NCBI RefSeq assembly: GCF_000974485.1
Contig: NZ_BBOM01000006.1
Location: 744,001 to 808,000 of the forward strand
Reading direction: 5' to 3'
Origin: Streptomyces sp. NBRC 109706
GTDB lineage: Bacteria; Actinomycetota; Actinomycetes; Streptomycetales; Streptomycetaceae
Length of the DNA: 64,000 bases
The position numbers were made by a program, and so were the translations under genes. A model generated the notes under the pieces. That model worked only from the letters and a program-made list of their open reading frames with translations, did not search any database and had not been told where the DNA came from. Positions 9,295 to 16,084 of the stretch are shown here, piece by piece. The first letter of the stretch is position 1. Each line of letters opens with the position of its first letter.

Positions 9295-9903
9295 TCACGA
9301 GGCGAAGAGGTTGCGGCCGATGGCGATGATGTCGTTGTCCTTCGCGTACTTCTCGGCATCGGTGGTGTACCTGGTGTTCGTCACAAAGATCGCGACATCG
9401 GCCGTGAAACTGGTTCGAGCCCCCAACAGGTCATGCATGTCGCGGCTGACGACCGACCGGTGCGTGGCGAAGTACATGCACTGGACCACCATCGAGCGAC
9501 CGTCCGGCAGCACGCCCTCCACGTCCCTGCCCAGGTCCCCCTTTCCGCCGACCCACCGGACCTCGGTGCAGCCCCCTCACGGAGCATCGCGGCCACCATC
9601 CGTTCGGAATTCTGCCAGTGCAGCTTGTCCACCTTCTCCAGCGTGCGGGTGGCCTCCAGCACTCGCTGCTCCGCCCGGAACACCGCGTCCCTGCGGCGTA
9701 TCTCCCGGTGGGTGCGCCAGCTCCACCACACCAGGGCCCCGAGGCCGGCCAGCCCCACCGCCGTGAGCACGAATGGCCAGATCCGCGACCAGAAGATCAC
9801 CACCGCCGCCAGCAGTGCGATGCCTACGTCCGCTGACCACCGGTTCCGCCTGCGCCGCCATCCACGCCGCCGTCCATCAGCCGCATCCCCCCTTCGATTC
9901 CAT
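9295..9903 (-). pseudogene. Mrr-like restriction endonuclease with N-terminal membrane segment, frameshifted
   Basis: Read across two frameshifts this is a ~200-residue membrane-anchored Mrr_cat protein. It runs from an ATG at 9903, through a basic stretch, a transmembrane segment (IALLAAVVIF and WPFVLTAVGLAGLGALVWW) and a helix, to a nuclease domain with GGKGDLGRDVEG and VVQCMYF. The first shift is at a G6 run (complement of 9887-9892), the second at a G5 run (complement of 9572-9576); both sides keep strong codon bias. The catalytic QxK signature reads Q-C-M, so the lysine is lost as well. Homopolymer sequencing errors could explain the shifts but not the K-to-M change. Probably inactive. 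Confidence 0.75.
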
Positions 9904-9951
9904 TACCGACACCAAGCGTGGACGAGAAGCAACTCAGCGCGAAAGAGGACC

Positions 9952-10962
9952 TCACCGCTGCACTCCCAGCTCTGCCTCAAGGACATGCGTTGTCTCGGGC
10001 CATGCCACTGGGAGGGCCGTGACAGCGCTCCAGAACTCGTGGTGCGCGCGGATGACGGCGCTGAAGCCGAAAGGTGAGTGGTCCGCGGGGACCGTGGCCA
10101 GGACGCGGCGGGTGATGCTGCCAGCGCCGCGCGCTGTGGGGGTGGTGCCGTCCCCGAGGAGAAGGGTGGCCGTGCGGAGTGCGTCGAGGATGTTGCGGGG
10201 CGCGGTGCGAGCCCATGGGCCGAAGATGAGATCTCGCCAGGGCAATCGAGAGCGGGCCCAGGCGAGGCGTTTGAGGGCGCTGCCGAGGTCTACGGCCATG
10301 CGTGCGGGGTTGGTGGCGTTCCAGTGGAGCACGGTGTCGCCGAGCGGTAGGTCCGCGTGGCGGAACCGGAGGGTGATGCCCTGGGCTTCGCTGCGTCGCC
10401 AGACGGTGACGAGTCCGTGCACGCTGATGTGCCGGGCATGCATGCCGAGGCGGGACAGGACGGTCAGCAACTCGTCGAGGATCGTGGCGTACTCGGCGGT
10501 GTCCTGGATGGGCTCGACGCGTGAGACGTTGACGAAGGAGGTCAGGAAGCGGTTGCGGAGCGTGTCGTCGGCGTTGCGTTGACCGGTGAAGCACACCACT
10601 GGTTGGGCCGGGAAGCCGCGATGGTAGGGGACGGGACGTCCCTCTCTGAGCAAGAAGTCGAGGGCTTGAACGGCTGAGATGGTCAGCTCGGTCTCCCGCC
10701 CCCAGCACAGCGGCAGGCAGGGGGCCTGCAGGACTCCCTGTTCGGCGAACGTCTTCTCGATCATGGCCAGCAACTCGGGCCAGGGGGGTGTGCGGCGAGG
10801 CGGGTGGTAGCGGGTGCCGTGGTCGCGTTGGCGCATCTCCAGGTCGGCGCCGTCGACCATGTGCTCCCAGCGTGGGCCCAGGGCTTTGCGGAGCAGAGCG
10901 GGTGGGTGGGGGGCGTCGAGGTTCGTCAACACGGTGACGAGGACAGCGCCTTGAAGTGGCAT
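9952..10962 (-). CDS. Hypothetical protein with weak resemblance to the class II (alanyl-type) tRNA synthetase core
   Basis: 336 residues from ATG 10962; no signal peptide or membrane helix. I do not recognise the family with certainty. The segment RFLTSFVNVSRVE recalls motif 2, and TVLHWNATNPARMAVDLG followed by SALKRLAWARS recalls the EIWN...DTGMGLERL region (motif 3) of alanyl-tRNA synthetase. Anticodon and editing domains are absent, so if related it is a stand-alone core that might charge something other than tRNA. Coding bias continues upstream in shifted frames (next entry), so the true gene may be longer and broken. It lies between the broken endonuclease and other eroded sequence. 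Confidence 0.5.
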   Translation of the reverse strand: MPLQGAVLVTVLTNLDAPHPPALLRKALGPRWEHMVDGADLEMRQRDHGTRYHPPRRTPPWPELLAMIEKTFAEQGVLQAPCLPLCWGRETELTISAVQALDFLLREGRPVPYHRGFPAQPVVCFTGQRNADDTLRNRFLTSFVNVSRVEPIQDTAEYATILDELLTVLSRLGMHARHISVHGLVTVWRRSEAQGITLRFRHADLPLGDTVLHWNATNPARMAVDLGSALKRLAWARSRLPWRDLIFGPWARTAPRNILDALRTATLLLGDGTTPTARGAGSITRRVLATVPADHSPFGFSAVIRAHHEFWSAVTALPVAWPETTHVLEAELGVQR

Positions 10963-11319
10963 TGGGGGTCGAATCGGTGCTGACGATGGCTTGGACCTCG
11001 GCGTGGTCCAAGTCGTAGGTGCGTTCGACGGCGGCGGCGGGCGGATTCGTCGTCCTCCTCAGGTGCGAGAACGGTGGTCGTGCCGGTGCGGTCGCAGAGG
11101 GCTGCGTCGGCGCAGGTGCCCTTGTGCCATGTGAGGGTGGCTACCGGGGTACCGGCGCGCAGGAACTTGCCGAAGACGGCGGCACCCGCTTCGACGTAGA
11201 TGCGGGCGTAGGTAGACGAAGACGGTAGCCTCGCGGAAGGCGGCCGCTTTGGCGTGACCGCCGACTTCACGGACCCACTCGACGTGATCGGCGGTGAAGA
11301 GCTTCTCGTGCCGTTTCAC
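10960..11319 (-). pseudogene. Frameshifted coding fragment upstream of the synthetase-like gene
   Basis: From a GTG at 11319 a strongly biased frame (start KRHEKLFTADHVEWV) passes into a second frame near 11215 (YARIYVEAGAAVFGKFLRAG), a third near 11045 (VERTYDLDHAEVQAIVSTD) and finally the frame of the 10962 ATG. Each switch can be repaired by removing one C on the coding strand (in TACC, GCCC and CCCCC), giving one continuous ~120-residue protein that would run into the downstream gene. Three lesions in 270 bp suggest genuine decay, although sequencing error is possible. No family is recognised. Confidence 0.45.
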
Positions 11320-11368
11320 TTAGTCGGCGTCGAATACGGGGCCGACGAGACGGAGTCGAGGCAATGCC

Positions 11369-11836
11369 GTGGCAGCACACGACCTGATCATCGGGGGTGT
11401 GTCGGTGCGGTACTTCCCCGGCGGCGAGGCACCGGAGTTGGAGGAGCCGGTGCAGTTTCTCGACCTGCCCGAGGACGTGCTGGCCGGCAATCTGCTGGTG
11501 CGCCGAATCGTCTTTCGACTGCTGTCGAAGTCCCCGCCGGTCGCGCTCTACCTGCACTGGAGTGACGGCACCTCGCTCACCGAGGTGGACGGTCGGGTCG
11601 TCACTGGCACGGCCACGGACGAGGACTTCCACGGAGCGGTCACCGGCCAGACGCTGGTCCGCCGGTGTCGTGAGTGTGGGGCCCGTTTCTCCATCCTCTA
11701 CGCGGTCGAGTTCCCCGGTTTCGCCCGAGACCGGGTCCGCAGGCTTCAGGAACACGATCACATCGCACACTGCCCCGCTTGCGGGACCAGGTGGACTGCC
11801 TATGTCCTGGAGATCGTCAGACGGTTGGATGGGTGA
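11369..11836 (+). CDS. Hypothetical protein with a two-knuckle zinc ribbon
   Basis: 155 residues, GTG start at 11369. Two CxxC knuckles (CRECG and CPACG, about 35 residues apart near residues 95-135) should bind one zinc ion. The N-terminal half is a compact acidic domain without recognised motifs. No membrane segment. It points away from the minus-strand genes on both sides, and its coding bias is normal. No function can be assigned. Confidence 0.55.
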   Translation: MAAHDLIIGGVSVRYFPGGEAPELEEPVQFLDLPEDVLAGNLLVRRIVFRLLSKSPPVALYLHWSDGTSLTEVDGRVVTGTATDEDFHGAVTGQTLVRRCRECGARFSILYAVEFPGFARDRVRRLQEHDHIAHCPACGTRWTAYVLEIVRRLDG

Positions 11837-11889
11837 CGGTTCGGCTCGGGTGATTCATGCCGCGCGACCGCTGGTACACGTGAGCGTTG

Positions 11890-11935
11890 CATAAGCGGAC
11901 AGCGGGGGTTCGATTCCCCTGGCCTGCTCCGCCGA
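11890..11935 (+). other. tRNA/tmRNA-like 3' end remnant (candidate attachment site)
   Basis: ATAAGCGGACAGCGGGGG is followed by TTCGATTCCCCTGGCCTGCTCC. This contains a complete T-arm (GGGGG, loop TTCGATT, CCCCT) and a CTCC-type acceptor end, but no cloverleaf can be built upstream. It resembles the 3' end of a tmRNA or tRNA, the usual core of actinobacterial integration sites. A strong hairpin follows directly. No integrase gene is in the window. Confidence 0.45.
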
Positions 11936-11936
11936 G

Positions 11937-11965
11937 AGCCAGGTCAGATCGCCTTTGACCTGGCT
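11937..11965. terminator. Hairpin after the tRNA-like remnant
   Basis: AGCCAGGTCA (11937-11946) and TGACCTGGCT (11956-11965) form a perfect 10-bp stem with a 9-nt loop, in the position of an RNA gene terminator. Confidence 0.6.
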
Positions 11966-12057
11966 CCTTCGTATGAGGTGTCGGGAGAAGGTTCTCCTGG
12001 ACGCCTGGTTGCGCCGCTTGATGCCGGTTGTGGCAACCAGGCGCTGTCCTGACACCG

Positions 12058-12190
12058 GGGGATCCGGGGTCGATCCGTGACTTCTCCGAGCGGCTGCATG
12101 CCGAACGGGCGAGCGTGGATGTGCTCGTCGACAACGCCGGGCTGCGGCTCGCCCGTCCCGGCTACACCGCCACCGACCTATCTACAGACG
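12058..12190 (+). pseudogene. Short-chain dehydrogenase/reductase remnant
   Basis: One frame reads GSIRDFSERLHAERASVDVL followed by VDNAG, the region around the NNAG strand of SDR enzymes. It then jumps straight to ARPGYTATDL, the conserved segment normally found well over 60 residues later. The catalytic Ser/Tyr/Lys region between them, and both gene ends, are missing. This is a small deleted remnant beside the tRNA-like remnant and marks a rearranged boundary. The rest of 11838-12296 holds no gene I can support. Confidence 0.6.
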
Positions 12191-12296
12191 AGTGCCCCGC
12201 TGCCCGGTTCCGGCGGTCCCGGGGAGTTGCTGTCGATTCTGGGAGTTGTGCGAGGAGTTGGCCTCCGTATGGTTTCGGGTTGGGTGGGTCGGCGGG

Positions 12297-14018
12297 TCAG
12301 CGGGTGGCGAGGATGGTGAGTACCAGGATGGTTACCAGGCAGGCCACGATTGCCGCGCCCACCATGCCGACGCCGGTTACCTCCGGCAGCCATGGTCGGC
12401 GGTCGCGGTGGGTGGTGGTGGGGTGGGTTGGGGCGGGGTGGCTCGGTGGTTGGTCCCAGCTGGTGCGGGGCGGGCTCGGTGTCGGTGGGGCGGGGGGACG
12501 AGGGGGGCGCGGGGGTTCCTCCGGATGCCAGACCTTGAGGATCTGGTACCAGACGGCCTCCGACACCCCGGCGCCGTCCTTGAGGATGTGGTCCAGGGCC
12601 GGCCGGGCGATGGGGTGGCTTCTGGTGCGTTCGGTCTCCTCGGGAAGGATGGTCGCCAGTGTGGCGGCCACCTGCCGTTCGTCGGCGAACGGTTTCACGG
12701 CCTGTCGGTACAGCCGGGCCACCTCGACGGCGGACCGCTCCTCGGTGTCCGCCAATCCGGCACGCAGAAAGAGCCGGTGTTCGAGCAGCACATGGCAGTA
12801 CCTGAGTTGCAGGTCCCGTGACCAGTGCGGGTGTTCGGCGGCGATGGGGGCGATGAGGTCGCGTAGGGAGGGATCGCTGAAATCGCTCTCGCGGACGGCC
12901 CGGATCAGCCGCAATGCCCGGAGATCGGCGGAGGGGGCGGCCCCTTCGGTGGGCCCGGCCGCCGCCTGAGGCCCGGGCCCGGCCGCCGCCTGGGGCCGGG
13001 GTTCGGGGGTGGGTTGGGTCCTTCGGGGTGGGGAACTCCGCTGCACGGGCTGGGGAGTTCGGCTCAGGGCCCGTTCGGCCGTCCGCAGCAGCCAGTCCTT
13101 ACGGTTGCGGCGGGTCTCCTCCTGGGGAGCGCGCCTCTCCAGGGTTCTGCTGACGTTCCCGCCGCCCTCCTCCGCCAGGCTCAAGTCGACCAGGACCCGC
13201 GCGAGTTGTTCGGCCCGGTCCCCCGTCTGCTTCCTGGGGTCGACGCGGACATGCCGCTCGTTCGACGAGGGATGTGTCGGCCACGCGGTGAGAAAGGTGA
13301 AACGGAGCCGCTTGGCGTAGTCCGAGTCATGGGTGGCGAACGACCAGCCCAGCGGTTGGCCGCCGAGCAGCGGGCCGAACAGCCGCCAGAGTCCCAGCAG
13401 CACGGTGTGGGGTTCCCTGCCGCCGGACAGGTCGAGCACCGAGAAGCGGCGGTTGGGGTCCCGCAGCACCTCGGCCGTCAGCGCGACCAGGGTCCGGAGG
13501 GCGGTCGGTTCCCGCAGTTCGTCCGTCAGCCGGAACAGCTCCTCGTCCCGGCCGTGGGTCAGCGGTTCGGTGGGCACGGGCGGGAGGCCCCCGCGCACGG
13601 TTTCGACCGGCAGCTCGTCCTGTTGCCAGCGCCAGTCGTGCAGGGCGAGACAGGTGATCGGCGGGAGGACGGACCTGTGGCCGACCAGTGCGTGGCAGAC
13701 CGTGCCGGCCCGGCCGCCCGGGTCCAGGCCGAGGGTGCGCCGGCCGAGCAGCACCCGATGGCCGCGTTCGATCCGTACCAGCCCGGGGATCGTGTTCTCG
13801 CCGGCCACGTCAAGGGTGGAGGCGAGCGCACGCTGGACGTCGGCCGCGTCCGAGCGTTCGCCCGACCAGGCGACGACCCCGAAGCCGGTGCCGCCGGCGG
13901 AGTTCTCCGCGTCCCAACGAAAGACGTACTGGTCCACCGTCTCCATCGCGTCGTCCATGTGCCCTGTGCCTCTCCCGTCGTTGGTGTCGTCGGCGCCGGA
14001 TGTCCCGCCCGGGGTCAC
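12297..14018 (-). CDS. GTPase-associated protein 1 (GAP1)-like, C-terminally membrane-anchored
   Basis: 573 residues; last gene of the eight-gene cluster. The GTG start at 14018 overlaps the stop of the GTPase gene by four bases (ATG 13959 is the alternative). The N-terminal ~330 residues form a globular domain beginning YVFRWDAENSAGGTGFGVVA. A Pro/Ala-rich linker (about 340-375) and a helical domain (about 375-500) follow, then a Pro-rich stretch and a single C-terminal transmembrane helix in the last 25 residues. Order and pairing match proteins described next to TRAFAC-type double GTPases in bacterial conflict operons; I infer the GAP1 name from context. Probably couples the GTPase to the membrane. 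Confidence 0.6.
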   Translation of the reverse strand: MTPGGTSGADDTNDGRGTGHMDDAMETVDQYVFRWDAENSAGGTGFGVVAWSGERSDAADVQRALASTLDVAGENTIPGLVRIERGHRVLLGRRTLGLDPGGRAGTVCHALVGHRSVLPPITCLALHDWRWQQDELPVETVRGGLPPVPTEPLTHGRDEELFRLTDELREPTALRTLVALTAEVLRDPNRRFSVLDLSGGREPHTVLLGLWRLFGPLLGGQPLGWSFATHDSDYAKRLRFTFLTAWPTHPSSNERHVRVDPRKQTGDRAEQLARVLVDLSLAEEGGGNVSRTLERRAPQEETRRNRKDWLLRTAERALSRTPQPVQRSSPPRRTQPTPEPRPQAAAGPGPQAAAGPTEGAAPSADLRALRLIRAVRESDFSDPSLRDLIAPIAAEHPHWSRDLQLRYCHVLLEHRLFLRAGLADTEERSAVEVARLYRQAVKPFADERQVAATLATILPEETERTRSHPIARPALDHILKDGAGVSEAVWYQILKVWHPEEPPRPPRPPAPPTPSPPRTSWDQPPSHPAPTHPTTTHRDRRPWLPEVTGVGMVGAAIVACLVTILVLTILATR

Positions 14019-16084
14019 AGCCCCACCTCCTCGGGGCCGGTCTCGACCAGGCCGGCCATCGCCAGGATCGACAGCAGCGGCGCCAGCACCCGGCGTGGGG
14101 TGACGCCGTTGGGGTAGGAACCGCCGCGTTCCCGCCGGCCGGTCGCCGAGACGAAGTGCAGCGTGCATCGGGCGGTGTCGGCGACCGGCCGGAGCCAGGC
14201 CCGGCTGCCGTGGCGCCGCAGAAACGCGTACGCCTCCTCGCTCTCCCGTCCGAGGGTCGCCGCGATCCGTTGGGTGGGCGGCGGGTTGAGCAGCCAGGTC
14301 GCGACCTCGGGTTCGAACCTGACCAGATCGCTCTTGTTGAGCACCACCGTCGACGGCGTCATCACATAGCCGTCCGAGCGCGGCACCCGGGAGAGCACCG
14401 CGGCGAACGCCTCGTCGCCCAGGTCGCGTTCCCTGATGCCGATGCGTTCGCGGTGCGCGTCCAGCTCCGGCAGCCGCAGCGCGCGCAGCGGGTCGACGAC
14501 AAAGACGAACGCGCCGGCGCCGGCCAGGAAACGGGTCGCCTCGTCGTGGCCCTCCAGATCCTCGCCGGCCAGGTCGAAGAACATCAGCGGCCGGGTCTGG
14601 CCACGGCTGGTCAGCAGCAGGCCGTCGGCGAACTGGGCGAACCGGGTGGACGCCGTTCTGGGCAGCACCTTCCCGTCGCGCAGCGGCTGCAGCCGCTCCC
14701 GGACGAAGCGCTGGTGCCATTCGGGGTTGAGGGGTTCGGCGGTGATGCCGTACGGCTCAAGTCCGCCCTGTTCGATCTCGCTGATCATCGCGGCGAGCAG
14801 ATGCGTCTTACCGCTCAGCGAACCGCCGACCGTCACGATGGTGAGCGGCTGGCCGTTCCGCAGATAGGGCACCGGCAGATGGTGTTCGTCGATCCCGCTG
14901 GGGTTCTCGCAGCGCTGGAACGCGCGGCGCAGCATGTCGTTCCGCCGCAGCTCGACCGGCTCCTCGGACGGGGTGAACGGCTCGTAGTCGCCCTGGTCGT
15001 TGGGGAGATGGAGGCTGTTCTCGTCATAGCGGACCGGGCCGAGGCAGTAGGGGCAGAGCACCTCGGGCGCCTCCTCGCGGGGCGCCGGCTCCTCCTGGAA
15101 CGCGGCGTCGGGCCCGGCGTCGCCCATGGCGAACCGCGCGCCGACCCCGCCGGAGGGCGGCGCGTCGACCCGCGGGCCCCAGCGTCGGCGGGTGCCGAAC
15201 CGGCGGCGTTTCTCCGCGACGAGCCGTGCGTACTCGCCCTGTTCCGTCGCCGCCTGGGCGTGGGTGGGCACCGGGTCGGGGTGGTTCAGCAGCTCCAGGA
15301 TCTCGGCGACGGTGCGACGTTCCCCCGCCCTCCGGGCGAAGGCGCGGCCGTCGCGCAGCGCCGTCAGCTGGGGGTAGGCGTCCAGTTCGGCGGGCGGCTC
15401 CGAGGGCGGGCCCGGCTGACCGGAGACCGCTGCGTAGAGCACCCGGGCCACGCTCCACAGATCGTCGCGCGGGTCGGTGTGCCCCTGCCCTTCGAGCTGT
15501 TCGGGCGATGCCCAGGGGGCCTCGCCGATCGGCATCCTCGGATGGCCGACCGGCAGCGCCCCATGGGGCTCGCCGATCCTGACGCTCTCCCCGCTCCACC
15601 AGACGGTGGCCGGGGCGATGGTCCGGTGGACATGTCCGGTGCGCTCCAACAGCCTTGCCGCGACCAGCAGTTGGCGCATGACCACGGCCAGCCGCCGGCC
15701 GCTGGGCCGGGCCGCGAGCAGACGCGTGGCGCCCGGCGGCGGCGGCTCGTAGAGGACGAACGGCTCCTCCGCGTCCAGGTCATGGCCGACGACGCGCAGA
15801 AAGAGCCCCGGGTGCTCGCCGCGCCGATGGGCCCGTTCCAGCGCCACGGCCGCGTTGACCTCGTGCTCCAGCGCCTCCCTGGCGCGCAGATCGCCACGGG
15901 CCGAACGGGGCAGCCGGTACTGCCGCACCACCCAGCCCCGGCCCAGCCGGATCACCCGGCCGACGACGGGCGCCCGGAACGGCAGGACCTTGTCCGGACC
16001 GAACTCGGCCTTGAAACGCACCGGCCCGCCGGTCGGCGTCTCGAACTCCAGATCGTCGTGATCGAAGTCGTCGGAGCTGTTCAC
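14015..16084 (-). CDS. Pseudokinase - zinc ribbon - GTPase fusion (double-GTPase-2 type)
   Basis: 689 residues. Residues ~40-280 have a protein-kinase fold pattern, but the catalytic loop reads HVHRTIAPATVWW (HRD lost) and the DFG position reads IGEPHG. The activation-segment end (ASPEQLEG) and DDLWSVARVLY are kept, so this is a pseudokinase. A CPYC knuckle lies near 346. The C-terminal half is a GTPase with Walker A GGSLSGKTHLL (about 423), a G3-like motif FFDLAGED (about 506) and NKSD (about 583). The GTG start overlaps the upstream stop by four bases. I infer a conflict-system switch in which the dead kinase senses or recruits and the GTPase acts; partners are its immediate neighbours. Confidence 0.8.
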   Translation of the reverse strand: MNSSDDFDHDDLEFETPTGGPVRFKAEFGPDKVLPFRAPVVGRVIRLGRGWVVRQYRLPRSARGDLRAREALEHEVNAAVALERAHRRGEHPGLFLRVVGHDLDAEEPFVLYEPPPPGATRLLAARPSGRRLAVVMRQLLVAARLLERTGHVHRTIAPATVWWSGESVRIGEPHGALPVGHPRMPIGEAPWASPEQLEGQGHTDPRDDLWSVARVLYAAVSGQPGPPSEPPAELDAYPQLTALRDGRAFARRAGERRTVAEILELLNHPDPVPTHAQAATEQGEYARLVAEKRRRFGTRRRWGPRVDAPPSGGVGARFAMGDAGPDAAFQEEPAPREEAPEVLCPYCLGPVRYDENSLHLPNDQGDYEPFTPSEEPVELRRNDMLRRAFQRCENPSGIDEHHLPVPYLRNGQPLTIVTVGGSLSGKTHLLAAMISEIEQGGLEPYGITAEPLNPEWHQRFVRERLQPLRDGKVLPRTASTRFAQFADGLLLTSRGQTRPLMFFDLAGEDLEGHDEATRFLAGAGAFVFVVDPLRALRLPELDAHRERIGIRERDLGDEAFAAVLSRVPRSDGYVMTPSTVVLNKSDLVRFEPEVATWLLNPPPTQRIAATLGRESEEAYAFLRRHGSRAWLRPVADTARCTLHFVSATGRRERGGSYPNGVTPRRVLAPLLSILAMAGLVETGPEEVGL

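Noticed and set aside
11881..11940. Complete tRNA gene
   Set aside because: Only the T-arm and acceptor end are recognisable; no D-arm, anticodon arm or matching 5' acceptor strand could be found.
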